Assembly (NCBI RefSeq): GCF_018861865.1
Contig: NZ_JAHLDV010000015.1
Location: 1-60,095 of the forward strand
Source: Clostridium frigoris
Lineage (GTDB): Bacteria; Bacillota; Clostridia; Clostridiales; Clostridiaceae
DNA: 60,095 nucleotides
Direction of reading: 5' to 3'
Made by a program: the position numbers and the translations under genes. The notes below the pieces were generated by a model. The model was not told where the DNA came from, ran no database searches, and was given only the letters and a program-made list of their open reading frames with translations. Shown piece by piece: positions 26,677-35,850 of the stretch (position 1 is the first letter of the stretch; every line of letters starts with the position of its first letter).

Positions 26677-27207
26677 TTGCATTTAAAAAAGCAAGAAGCG
26701 TGGTATGTATTGTTTGTAAATACAAACCAAGAAGAAAAAGTGAAAAAAATCCTTGAAAAAGAAGTTGGAGATGAGTACAAGTTTATTGTTCCTACAAGAG
26801 AACTTAGAGAAAGAAAAAATGGGAAATGGCATAATGTAAAAAGAAAGTTGTTTCCGGGTTATGTTTTGATAAAAGGTATCATGAATATAGAAACCTATTA
26901 TAAATTAAAAAAAGTACCAGGAATAATAAAATTGCTTTCAAGCGAAAATGAAGTTTTGACGGTGGATGAAAGTGAACTAAGGGTACTTAAGATACTTATA
27001 GATAATGATGATAATAACATTGGAATTTCTATGTTATATAAGGAAAATGATGATGTTAAAATAGTTGAAGGGCCTTTGATGGGAATTGAAGGTCAAATAG
27101 TAAAAGTGGATGGTAGAAAAGGCAGAGCGAAGGTAAGTCTTAACTTTATGAATGAAGAAAGAATAGTAGAACTTGGTATTGAAGTTGTGGACAAAATCTT
27201 AAGATGA
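26677..27207 (+). CDS. loaP: LoaP-type NusG paralogue, operon-specific antiterminator
   Basis: A 176-residue NusG-family protein. The NGN domain (about 8-105) shows WYVLFVNTNQEEKV and KLFPGYVLIKG. A KOW domain (about 120-172) contains VEGPLMGIEGQIVKVDG. LoaP proteins are known to suppress intrinsic terminators across long biosynthetic operons in Firmicutes, after binding a hairpin in the nascent leader. Its place between the early and late halves of a polysaccharide cluster fits that role. TTG start 7 bases after AGGAGAG. The housekeeping nusG would lie elsewhere, beside secE. Confidence 0.82.
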   Translation: MHLKKQEAWYVLFVNTNQEEKVKKILEKEVGDEYKFIVPTRELRERKNGKWHNVKRKLFPGYVLIKGIMNIETYYKLKKVPGIIKLLSSENEVLTVDESELRVLKILIDNDDNNIGISMLYKENDDVKIVEGPLMGIEGQIVKVDGRKGRAKVSLNFMNEERIVELGIEVVDKILR

Positions 27208-27397
27208 ACTTGGGTGTTTCGGCCCCATAGAAAGATTAAGAGGTTATAGTAAGGCTGTGGTAGCATAAATGGGATTTGTGTGAATGGCGAAGCTATGCCT
27301 TTTGGTCAAAAAATCTGTGTGATGTTAGTTTAGAAAATGGTGAAATGGATATTATTTAAATGGATACCCTTTCAAAAATAACATGCACAGAGGTGAT
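27208..27397 (+). promoter_or_regulatory. Leader between loaP and pilin gene
   Basis: 190 bases without a gene. Candidate hairpins are TGGG...CCCCA at 27213-27229 and an imperfect pair GGC-TAGC / GCTA-GCC spanning about 27253-27301. It could contain a LoaP recognition hairpin, but I cannot identify one with certainty. Confidence 0.3.
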
Positions 27398-27742
27398 GTG
27401 ACCATATTAAAAACTAAAGGTTTTACGTTGATTGAACTTATAATAGTGATTTCTATTATTGGAATTTTGGCTGTTATAGCAGTACCAAGTTATATTCGGT
27501 ATATAGGAGAAGCTAGAGAAAAAGTATGTAATGTTAATTGTGTTCAGGTAGAGAGAATGTATGAAATATATTTGGAAAAAGAGGACATAGAAGATACTGA
27601 TGCTGTTTTTGAACAGTTTTTGCAGGGATATGGAAAAAACTTATGCCCAAGTCATGGAGTTATAACCTATGTGGATGGGAAAGTGCAGTGTAGTGAACAT
27701 ATTAAAGAGGATGATAATGGTGGAGATGTCCCATATCTGTGA
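27398..27742 (+). CDS. Type IV pilin-like protein with class III signal peptide
   Basis: A protein of about 114 residues. An upstream ATG (27383) is in frame, but the AGAGGTGAT site overlaps residues after it, so GTG 27398 is preferred. This gives a typical 8-residue leader (MTILKTKG) before the FTLIEL cleavage/methylation motif and a hydrophobic helix (about 9-32). The rest is small, acidic and has four Cys. Prepilins form pili or pseudopili after cleavage by a prepilin peptidase; neither a peptidase nor an assembly ATPase lies in the window. Its role inside a polysaccharide cluster is unknown. Confidence 0.75.
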   Translation: MTILKTKGFTLIELIIVISIIGILAVIAVPSYIRYIGEAREKVCNVNCVQVERMYEIYLEKEDIEDTDAVFEQFLQGYGKNLCPSHGVITYVDGKVQCSEHIKEDDNGGDVPYL

Positions 27743-28401
27743 TTGAATGGTGAGGGCGAAGTGAGTATGTTTTTTGGACAAACCACAATATGTAGTGTAT
27801 AAAACTAAAAAATACATCGAAAATACACAATATGTAGTAAATTATCCATTCCGCATACTCATCTTTTATAGTATACAGTTTGGATAAAATCATAAAAGCT
27901 ATGATGATAATTTAAGTGTGAAATATTTCTATGCTACTAGGAAAATGAGAAAAAAAATTAAAATTAATATCAAAGCAAGCATGTCTATTGTACAAACTGT
28001 ACTTTGTGAAAAGCTAGAGTTTCTAATGGATTTAGGGATTCTGATTGAATGGTAATAGACAAGCATGAGCATGTACTATGGATAAAATGATTATTTCGAA
28101 GTGAGTATGCTGTATGGATTAGATGAAAGATGATGAAAGTAGTTAAATCAACGGGTTGAGGTTAATTGATAAAATATAAATAAGGGATAAATAACCTGTT
28201 TTAATGGGTTTGAATATATAGGTAAAAATAAGAATGTAGTGGTAGCAACGGTTGTAGGGTTTTGAAAATGATTGGATGGTAGTACGAGGTGAGTATGTGG
28301 TATAGATTAAATGGGGGGGAAAGGTTGGACAGGCAGTTGATGTCAAAAGTAGGAGTCAATATATAGAAAATTACAAAAAAGAAATATGGGGGGAATAACA
28401 T
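27743..28401 (+). repeat. Leader region with degenerate repeats before glycosyltransferases
   Basis: About 660 bases without a supported gene. Imperfect repeats of a GATTGAATGGT ... GAAGTGAGTATG unit start near 27740, 28043, 28098 (second half only) and 28270. CACAATATGTAGT occurs twice between about 27783 and 27840, enclosed by TGAGTATG (near 27762) and CATACTCA (near 27856), which can pair as a long hairpin. It may be the antitermination leader for the downstream genes, or decayed coding sequence. Confidence 0.45.
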
Positions 28402-29787
28402 ATGGCTGAAGAAAGAGAGTTAATAGAAAACAATAAAAAAATATGGACATTCCATCACTACGCCACATTGCCTAATCTTAATGGGCATATTAGGCCGTAT
28501 AATTTTGGAAAGTACATGAAGGATCGGAACATAGAAATGACGATATTTGCGGCATCATATTTGCATTTTTCGAATAGAAATTTAATTTCTGATAATCGTA
28601 AATGTTTAACAAATGATAAATTTGGTATTCCTTTTGTTTTTATTAATACACCTTCCTCAAAATCTGCTAGATTTGCCAGAGTTAAGAATATGCTTGCATT
28701 TTATTTTAGGTTATTTGGTATAACGAAAAAATATGAACAGATTCATGGCAAGCCTGATGTAATAATTGCTTCAAGTCCACAGCCACTGGCAATGATAGCT
28801 GGAATTCAAATCGCAAAGAAATATAAAGTACCATGCATATGTGAGATACGTGATTTATGGCCTGAAGCCATATTTGCAGTTAGCAACTTGAAGGAGAAGA
28901 GTTTAATTGGAAGGCTTTTAACAGCAGGTGAACACTGGATTTATAAGAAGGCCGATGCTCTAATATTCACAAAGGAAGGTGACACTGACTATATAAAAGA
29001 AAAAGGTTGGGATACAGACCATGGTGGAGATATAGATTTGAAGAAATGTCATTATATAAATAATGGTGTTGATTTAGATGCTTACATTAAATCTATTGAT
29101 TTAAACAAGTTAGATGACCCAGATCTTGAAACTGATAAATTTAATGTAGTATACGCTGGTGCAATTCGGACTGTAAATAATGTTGGAAATATTATTGATG
29201 CCGCTAAGTTACTTAAAGAAGAAAAGGATATACAATTTCTTATCTATGGTGATGGCAATCAAGTAGAGGCGTTAAAACAGAGAATAGTGGATGAAGCACT
29301 GACTAATGTAAAGATAAAGGGATTTGTGGAAAAGAAATATATTCCATATATTTTAAGCAAGTCGTCTGTCAATATACTAAATTATTCACAAACAAAATAT
29401 AATTGGACAAGGGGAAATAGTTCTAATAAGCTATTTGAATATATGTCTAGTGGTAAGCCGGTCATATCAACTGTGAAAATGGGATATTGCATTCTTGATA
29501 AATATAAGTGTGGTCTTTCTTTAGAAAAAAGCACACAGGAAGAACTGTCCAAGGCAATACTTAAGGTGCGTGATATGCCTAAAGAACAATATGAAAAATT
29601 GTGTTTAAATGCGAGAAATGGTGCTAAAGATTTTGATTATAAAGTGTTAACAACGAAATTAATAGATGTAATAGAATGCGTAGAGAGCAAAGAGACGGCA
29701 TTACATTATAGAAAAATATTAGAGTGGCCGTTCAATAGAAAAGAAAACGCACGAAAAACTGGACAAGACCATACCGCAGGTATGTGA
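28402..29787 (+). CDS. GT4-family glycosyltransferase (WbuB-like)
   Basis: A 461-residue GT-B enzyme. The N-terminal acceptor domain contains CEIRDLWPEAI. The C-terminal donor domain has YAGAIRTVNNV, LIYGDGNQ, IKGFVEKKYIPYIL and the nucleotide-sugar site SSNKLFEYMSSGKPVIS. It should add a sugar to the lipid-linked repeat unit in the cytoplasm. GGGGGG upstream of ATG. First gene after the long leader, so its expression may depend on LoaP. Confidence 0.88.
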   Translation: MAEERELIENNKKIWTFHHYATLPNLNGHIRPYNFGKYMKDRNIEMTIFAASYLHFSNRNLISDNRKCLTNDKFGIPFVFINTPSSKSARFARVKNMLAFYFRLFGITKKYEQIHGKPDVIIASSPQPLAMIAGIQIAKKYKVPCICEIRDLWPEAIFAVSNLKEKSLIGRLLTAGEHWIYKKADALIFTKEGDTDYIKEKGWDTDHGGDIDLKKCHYINNGVDLDAYIKSIDLNKLDDPDLETDKFNVVYAGAIRTVNNVGNIIDAAKLLKEEKDIQFLIYGDGNQVEALKQRIVDEALTNVKIKGFVEKKYIPYILSKSSVNILNYSQTKYNWTRGNSSNKLFEYMSSGKPVISTVKMGYCILDKYKCGLSLEKSTQEELSKAILKVRDMPKEQYEKLCLNARNGAKDFDYKVLTTKLIDVIECVESKETALHYRKILEWPFNRKENARKTGQDHTAGM

Positions 29788-29849
29788 TAGAAAGCAGGAA
29801 GCAGCAGTGAAGGTTAAATTAATTAAATTGAGGAAGGTGAAGTATTGTT

Positions 29850-31694
29850 ATGATTAAATCGCTTTTAACTGAATATGGCTTAAATTGGACAGTAAATCGC
29901 TCACTATATTCAGCAAAGCTGAAGATGATGACAACAATACCAGCCACAGAGAAGATTTTTGAAAAAAAAGTAGATGTTAAAAGACTTAATATTTTTAATA
30001 TTGATGTCCTAACGATAAAAGACTTCTTAAAAAATATATCAGATGAGAAAAAAACTGAAATAATAACAGTGGCTGATAAAGCAGCTGTTGGTATCATAAC
30101 AGGGTTCTCTTCAATTGAGCTTGATTATGGGAATCCTATTAAATGGAATTATAGCCCGCTGACAGGTGTTGAAAGTAGTAAAGATGTAAAGTGGTATAGT
30201 ATACCTGATTTTGATGCTGAACGGGGGGATATAAAAGTTGTGTGGGAAGCTTCACGGTTTACTCATTTCTTTTATTTTACCAGAGCTTATTTGATAACAG
30301 CTGATAATAAATATTATAATGCATTTTCACAACAGCTTAAAGGGTGGTTGAAAAGCAATCCATACCCATACGGAGCAAACTATAAGTGTGGGCAGGAATG
30401 CACATTAAGAATGATAAATGCACTGATGGCTTATACGGTATTTCAATCTGAGGGGTTAACTACAGTTGAGGATGAGAGTAATGTAACAAAAATAGTGGAA
30501 TTATGCTATAAAAAGGTCTTAGCCAATTTTTTCTATGCCCACAAATGCATTAAGAATAACCATACCTTCTCCGAAATATGTGGACTTATTATTGGTGCAT
30601 GGTGTTGCCAGGATGGATCAGGAGTCAGAAGAGGATATAAATTGCTTGATAAGGAAATAGTTAAGCAATTTTTGCCAGATGGTGGGTTTAATCAATATTC
30701 GTTCAATTACCAAAGATTCACTCTGCAAATTATAGAGTGTGTAAATAAAATTGGAGAGAATACAGGTATTTATATTATCGAGAAAGAAAGAATAAAAAAT
30801 AGTGTGCTTCTGATGTACCAGGTTCAAGCTGAAAACGGCGATGTGCCAAACTATGGTTCTAATGACGGAGCTCTAATATTTCCAGTTACGGCTTGTGGAT
30901 ACAGGGACTTTAGACCAGTGCTCAATACAGTCTATGCTCAAGTTGAGGAGAAAAGGCTATATGTACAGGGCGATTATGATGAAGAAATGTTGTGGTTCTG
31001 CAATGGTAAGGACCTGGCATTAGATAATATCGAGAGGAAGGCCTCGGCATTTAATAATTCTGGATTTTATACACTACGTCATGATGATGGGTTCTTGATG
31101 ACATGTTTACAGAATTTCAACTCAAGACCAGCACATATGGATCAGTTGCATATAGATTTATGGCATAAGGGCATTAATATATTCTGTGATAGCGGAACTT
31201 ATTCATATGCCAGTGATCTTGGAAAAGAGCTCACCTCAACGTCCGGCCATAATACAGTAAAAATTGATAATTTAGAGCAGATGAATAAACATGGCGCATT
31301 CTTAATTTACGATTGGACAAGCTGCAAAGATGTTAAGTATGATGAGAAAAGTTTCACGGGTACTATGATCTCAAAGAATGGCTATGAGCATAAAAGACAG
31401 ATAGTTAAAACACAGCAAGGATATGAGATAGTTGATGAAGTAATTGGTAGTTGTGATAGCTCCAGTTTTTTCTTTCATACACCTTGTGATGTAAGTGTAA
31501 ATACATATGGATTTGAATTATTTAGTGATGAAAAAAAGATATGTACTGTTAAAATTGATTCTGGTGATGTAGAAATTCATAAGTTCTATAGAAGTTTATA
31601 TTACCTTAGAAAAGAAGAAATCAATTGCGTCATTGTTAGATGTAAAATGAATAATCATAGATGTAATATGAAGACTTCTATAGTTTTACTATAA
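29850..31694 (+). CDS. Heparinase II/III-family protein of a capsule cluster
   Basis: A 614-residue protein. An alpha/alpha-toroid domain (about 100-350; SRFTHFFYFTRAYLITAD, CTLRMINALMAY) and a C-terminal heparinase II/III beta domain (about 395-600; DQLHIDLWHKGINIFCDSG, STSGHNTV) are present. The family cleaves or modifies uronic-acid polysaccharides. No signal peptide is visible, although characterised lyases are usually exported; several capsule-locus members likewise lack one. With WecC beside it, a uronic-acid-containing polymer is a plausible substrate. Confidence 0.82.
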   Translation: MIKSLLTEYGLNWTVNRSLYSAKLKMMTTIPATEKIFEKKVDVKRLNIFNIDVLTIKDFLKNISDEKKTEIITVADKAAVGIITGFSSIELDYGNPIKWNYSPLTGVESSKDVKWYSIPDFDAERGDIKVVWEASRFTHFFYFTRAYLITADNKYYNAFSQQLKGWLKSNPYPYGANYKCGQECTLRMINALMAYTVFQSEGLTTVEDESNVTKIVELCYKKVLANFFYAHKCIKNNHTFSEICGLIIGAWCCQDGSGVRRGYKLLDKEIVKQFLPDGGFNQYSFNYQRFTLQIIECVNKIGENTGIYIIEKERIKNSVLLMYQVQAENGDVPNYGSNDGALIFPVTACGYRDFRPVLNTVYAQVEEKRLYVQGDYDEEMLWFCNGKDLALDNIERKASAFNNSGFYTLRHDDGFLMTCLQNFNSRPAHMDQLHIDLWHKGINIFCDSGTYSYASDLGKELTSTSGHNTVKIDNLEQMNKHGAFLIYDWTSCKDVKYDEKSFTGTMISKNGYEHKRQIVKTQQGYEIVDEVIGSCDSSSFFFHTPCDVSVNTYGFELFSDEKKICTVKIDSGDVEIHKFYRSLYYLRKEEINCVIVRCKMNNHRCNMKTSIVLL

Positions 31695-31719
31695 ATATTG
31701 AAGAGTAAGAGAGGGGTAA

Positions 31720-32946
31720 ATGATGATTAACGTTATAGGATTAGGGTACATCGGTTTGCCAACAGCATTGATGTTTGCTTCCCACGGTGTGGAAGTAGTT
31801 GGAACAGACTATAATAAGGAACTTGTAAAGACACTTCAATCAGGTGAAACTACCTTCGAAGAGGATGGATTAGATGAGTTATTTAAAGAAGCGGTATCTA
31901 AAGAAATTAAATTTTCAACTGAATATATTAGTACAGATGTGTATATAGTAGCAGTACCAACTCCTTATGATAAAATTAGCAAGAAAATTGATGCTTGCTA
32001 TGTTATAGGTGCAGTGGAAAATGTTATGGAGGTTTGTCCCAAAGGTGCAACAGTTGTAATTGAATCAACGATTTCTCCTGGAACCATTGATAAATTCGTA
32101 AGACCTATAATTGAGGCTAAAGGATTTACTATTGGAGATGATATCAATATTGTGCATGCTCCAGAAAGAATTATTCCAGGCAATATGGTGTATGAGTTAA
32201 AACATAATTCACGTACTATTGGCTCTGACAATAATGAAGTTGGGGAAAAAATTAAAGAATTATATTCTTCATTCTGTCAAAGTGAAATTGTGGTGACTGA
32301 TATTCGTACTGCTGAGATGACAAAAATTGTAGAAAATACATTCCGCGATATTAACATTGCTTTTGCTAACGAACTGACAAAAATATGTCGATTGGGTAAT
32401 ATGGACGTTTATGAAATCATTAAAATAGCCAATATGCATCCGCGTGTTAATATATTGCAGCCAGGACCTGGTGTAGGTGGTCACTGTATTTCTGTTGATC
32501 CATGGTTTTTGGTTGGGGACTATCCTGGACTTGCAAACATCATTCTTGCAGCTCGTAAGATTAATGACTCTATGCCGGAATTCGTGCTTGAAAGAATTAA
32601 TGAAATTATGAAGGAAAACGGAATTATGGATGTTGCAAAGGTCGGCTTGTATGGTCTTACATACAAAGAGAATGTTGATGATGTGCGTGAAAGTCCGACA
32701 CTTCAGATAATTGAGAGCATGGAGAGACACCTTTCAAGTGGGGTTATCAAGGTTTACGACCCTAATGTTAAGAGAGATCTTGTACCAAATCAATACCATG
32801 ATTTTGATAAGTTCATTGCTGATATTGATATGGTAGTTCTGCTTGTCGGGCACGCTCAAATTAAGAATAATATGGACATGCTAAAAGGCAAGGTTGTATT
32901 TGACACAAGAAAGATCTGCGATTTAGAAGGAACATATAGATTGTAA
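31720..32946 (+). CDS. wecC: UDP-N-acetyl-D-mannosamine dehydrogenase
   Basis: A 408-residue UDP-sugar dehydrogenase that oxidises C6 twice to the uronic acid. It has an NAD Rossmann motif IGLGYIGLP near the N-terminus, central VPTPYD and TISPGT, NTFRDINIAFANEL, and the catalytic Cys in GVGGHCISVDPWF. Sequence character fits the WecC (ManNAc) branch, and a WecB-like epimerase closes the cluster. Two tandem ATG codons (31720 and 31723) follow GAGGGG; either may be used. Confidence 0.88.
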   Translation: MMINVIGLGYIGLPTALMFASHGVEVVGTDYNKELVKTLQSGETTFEEDGLDELFKEAVSKEIKFSTEYISTDVYIVAVPTPYDKISKKIDACYVIGAVENVMEVCPKGATVVIESTISPGTIDKFVRPIIEAKGFTIGDDINIVHAPERIIPGNMVYELKHNSRTIGSDNNEVGEKIKELYSSFCQSEIVVTDIRTAEMTKIVENTFRDINIAFANELTKICRLGNMDVYEIIKIANMHPRVNILQPGPGVGGHCISVDPWFLVGDYPGLANIILAARKINDSMPEFVLERINEIMKENGIMDVAKVGLYGLTYKENVDDVRESPTLQIIESMERHLSSGVIKVYDPNVKRDLVPNQYHDFDKFIADIDMVVLLVGHAQIKNNMDMLKGKVVFDTRKICDLEGTYRL

Positions 32947-32964
32947 TTAAAGGAGAGAAAAGTA

Positions 32965-34377
32965 ATGGCAGTTATCGACTTTATTAAGAAGGTATATATA
33001 CATGTTCCAATAAGACTGATTAATCTTGCGGCACCAATATATTATTTAATTCCGGACTCAATCAGATATGGCAGTACATTTAAAAAGCAAAAAAAGTTTT
33101 TGAAAACAAAAGAGTTTCTTTCTGAAAGTGAACAGGCCAATATTACAAATCAAAACTTTGTGGAACTTATTAATTACTGTTATCAGAATGTTCCATATTA
33201 TCATGAGTTGTTCGACAATAATGGCTTAAAAGTGGATACTTTTAAGACTGTAAGTGACATAAAGAGAATTCCATTTCTTACAAAGGAAATTTTGCGTGAA
33301 AGAATGGATGATTTGATTGCTGATGGAACTGATCGCAATAAATTATTATTAATTACATCATCGGGAACAACCGGTACTCCAATTGGAGTATATGTCGACC
33401 ATGATAGCACCATGATAGAGTGGGCTTATACGCTACACATTTGGAGACGTGTTGGTTACAAACTCAATAGTAGTAGAGTGGTTTTACGTGGGAAGCATTT
33501 TAGAGAAGAGATAATAAAAGGTAAATGTTGGCAGTATGATGCACTGAGACGAGAACTTAGCTGCAATATTCATGATATGTGTGAAGATAATCTTGAACAG
33601 TATTGTGTAGCCATTGAAAAATACAAACCGGAATTTATTCATGGGTATCCTTCAGCAATTTATACATTATGTTTGTATATAAAGAAAAGAGGGCTAGAGC
33701 ATCAGTTCAAAGCGGTACTGGCTGTAAGTGAGACAATAATAACTGAACAAAGAAAAATAATAGAAGAGGTTTTGAAAACTCGAATTTTTGCGTTTTACGG
33801 TCATTCAGAAAGGCTCATAATGGCGGGTGAATGTGAATACAGTAATAAGTATCATGTTGAACCTCAATATGGCATTGCGGAAATTGTTGACGAAAATGGT
33901 GAGATTATTACAAACAATACAGTTGGCGAGTTGGTAGCAACGGGGTTCAGTAATAGGTCTATGCCTTTGTTGCGGTATAAGACAGGAGATTTGGCGAATT
34001 GGAGTGAACAACAACATTGTGAGTGCAACAGACATTATAAATTGATAGAACAAGTATTAGGCAGAAAAAAAGAGGTACTGATTAATAAAGTTGGGATTCC
34101 TGTTTTGCTTACATCGATGCACTATGAGTTCTTTGAGGAACATGTAAAGCAGTTCAAGTTTTATCAAGAAGAAATCGGAAAAGTCAAATTGATTGCAACA
34201 GTAGACATGAATTATTCGGATGAAGACGAAAAAAGCATATTAAAGACTTTAGAAGGAGACACAAGAGGCAGTATTGATTTTGAAGTTGTGATTGTGAATG
34301 AACTTTCTGCAAAATCAAGTGGAAAAAGAGAAATGGTAATTCAAAAACTTGATACAAGACAAATGGGAATAAGATGA
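32965..34377 (+). CDS. CapK/PaaK-like adenylate-forming enzyme
   Basis: A 470-residue member of the phenylacetate-CoA ligase / coenzyme F390 synthetase-like family found in capsule loci as CapK. The AMP-binding motif TSSGTTGTPIGV is near residue 130. HGYPSAIY, FYGHSE and YKTGDLA follow. It probably activates a carboxylate, perhaps to modify the polymer by amide formation; the substrate is unknown. It follows wecC by 18 bases in the same operon. Confidence 0.82.
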   Translation: MAVIDFIKKVYIHVPIRLINLAAPIYYLIPDSIRYGSTFKKQKKFLKTKEFLSESEQANITNQNFVELINYCYQNVPYYHELFDNNGLKVDTFKTVSDIKRIPFLTKEILRERMDDLIADGTDRNKLLLITSSGTTGTPIGVYVDHDSTMIEWAYTLHIWRRVGYKLNSSRVVLRGKHFREEIIKGKCWQYDALRRELSCNIHDMCEDNLEQYCVAIEKYKPEFIHGYPSAIYTLCLYIKKRGLEHQFKAVLAVSETIITEQRKIIEEVLKTRIFAFYGHSERLIMAGECEYSNKYHVEPQYGIAEIVDENGEIITNNTVGELVATGFSNRSMPLLRYKTGDLANWSEQQHCECNRHYKLIEQVLGRKKEVLINKVGIPVLLTSMHYEFFEEHVKQFKFYQEEIGKVKLIATVDMNYSDEDEKSILKTLEGDTRGSIDFEVVIVNELSAKSSGKREMVIQKLDTRQMGIR

Positions 34378-34399
34378 TTGTTGACTTGAAGGCGTAGAA

Positions 34400-34606
34400 T
34401 TGAGATGTAATTATTTAGGATCATTTCCACTGCCATATGGTGGAGCTACAATTTAAAATGATATCTACAAGAAATTAGGAGAACATGTAGAGGTCACCCT
34501 GTGCTAAGATAGTTGTCGTATTATCGCATATGATCCAAAGTATTTTAAGTGGATAAAAAAAATCAAACAGGTGTATGTGGAAACAGAAGATAAAAACAGA
34601 AAATAA
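34400..34606 (+). pseudogene. Remnant of a glycosyltransferase N-terminus
   Basis: One continuous frame reads a typical GT4 start (YLGSFPLPYGGATI), then two TAA stops, then YDPKYFKWIKKIKQVYV and a final stop. Only about 68 codons remain of an expected 350 or so. A glycosyltransferase was lost or replaced here, probably with the arrival of the next gene. Confidence 0.6.
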
Positions 34607-34630
34607 TAGAGATATAAAGGAAGTGAGACT

Positions 34631-35698
34631 TTGAGATTAGCATTAATTCTCCCAGCAAATGTATTGCATGCACCTTACTTGAACTATTACACTGAAATTT
34701 TAGATAAAACTAAAGTTCAATATGACATCATAAATTGGAATAAATTGAATCTTAAGGAAGATATAATAAATGCTTATACATTTAACTTTAAATGTGGTTA
34801 TAAATCTAACACTTTAAGCAAAATTGTTGGGTATTATTTATTTTCTAAGTTTGTAAAGAGGATTTTGTGTAAAGAAAAATATGATAAATTAATTGTATTT
34901 ATACCACAATTTGCATTATTCTTGAGTGATATATTAAGTAAAGAATATAAACAAAAGTTTATATTAGATATTAGAGATTATGGAAAAGCAAATAGATATA
35001 TTAAAAGGTTAGAGAGCATTATTAATAATTCTGAATTTACTGTAATATCTTCTGCAGGATATAAAAAATGGCTTCCATTAAAATATAATTATGTTATATC
35101 ACACAACACTTTATTTACAGATTATAACGCCATTGATGAAAGGGACAAGTTTGATCTAAGAAATAAAACAGAAATTATAATTAGCAATATAGGGGTTATA
35201 AGAAATTACCATGAAAATTGTAAAGCAATAGACTCATTTAAACAATCAACAAAGTTCAAATTAAGGTATATTGGCAAAGGTATATGTGAAGAAGATCTAA
35301 AAAAATATTGTAATAACAATAACATAGATAACGTTTCTTTTCATGGAAAGTATTCTAAGAATGAAGAATTAAGATTTTATCAACAAAGTGATATTATTAA
35401 TTTAATTGTGCCTATGAATAGTGTTGGGAATAATAGTGCAATGGCTAATAGATTTTACAATGCATGTATTTCAAGGTGCCCATTGATAGTTAACAAAGGG
35501 TCATATATGGCGGAGATTGTAAAAAGCTATAATTTAGGCATGGCAATGGATATAGATAATGATAACATGATAGAAGAGGTTTCTAAATACATTAATAATT
35601 TTGATTATGACAAATTTATAAAAGGTTGTAAGGTTTTTTTAAGTAAAATTGAAAATGAACAAAAAATATTTTGTGAAAAAGTAATGAAATTTATATAA
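34631..35698 (+). CDS. Glycosyltransferase, GT-B type
   Basis: A 355-residue protein whose C-terminal half resembles GT4 enzymes (ISNIGVIRNY, LRYIGKGICEEDL, VSFHGKYSKNEELRFYQQSD, NRFYNACISRCPLI). The N-terminal half has VFIPQFALFLSDIL and LDIRDYGK. TTG start after AGGAAGTGAG. Base composition is more AT-rich than the genes before the pseudogene, which suggests a separately acquired segment. Confidence 0.75.
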   Translation: MRLALILPANVLHAPYLNYYTEILDKTKVQYDIINWNKLNLKEDIINAYTFNFKCGYKSNTLSKIVGYYLFSKFVKRILCKEKYDKLIVFIPQFALFLSDILSKEYKQKFILDIRDYGKANRYIKRLESIINNSEFTVISSAGYKKWLPLKYNYVISHNTLFTDYNAIDERDKFDLRNKTEIIISNIGVIRNYHENCKAIDSFKQSTKFKLRYIGKGICEEDLKKYCNNNNIDNVSFHGKYSKNEELRFYQQSDIINLIVPMNSVGNNSAMANRFYNACISRCPLIVNKGSYMAEIVKSYNLGMAMDIDNDNMIEEVSKYINNFDYDKFIKGCKVFLSKIENEQKIFCEKVMKFI

Positions 35699-35850
35699 TT
35701 ATTTTTTTGTAAAGGTGTATTCTATACATGTTTAAATATACAATTGGATAGGATATTATTTGAAAATTTGCTGTAAGATATAGAAAAAAGTTCGATGATA
35801 ATAAATTGTTGATATTTACTTTTAAGTTAAGAATTAAATGAGAGGTGATT

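Noticed and set aside
27208-27397. Possible cyclic di-GMP or other known riboswitch before the pilin gene
   Set aside because: None of the conserved core motifs of the c-di-GMP-I or II classes could be recognised; kept only as a generic leader.
28143-28401. Minus-strand frames of 66-67 codons in the glycosyltransferase leader
   Set aside because: Low-complexity products rich in Tyr, Phe and Pro, no ribosome sites, and they overlap each other in different frames.
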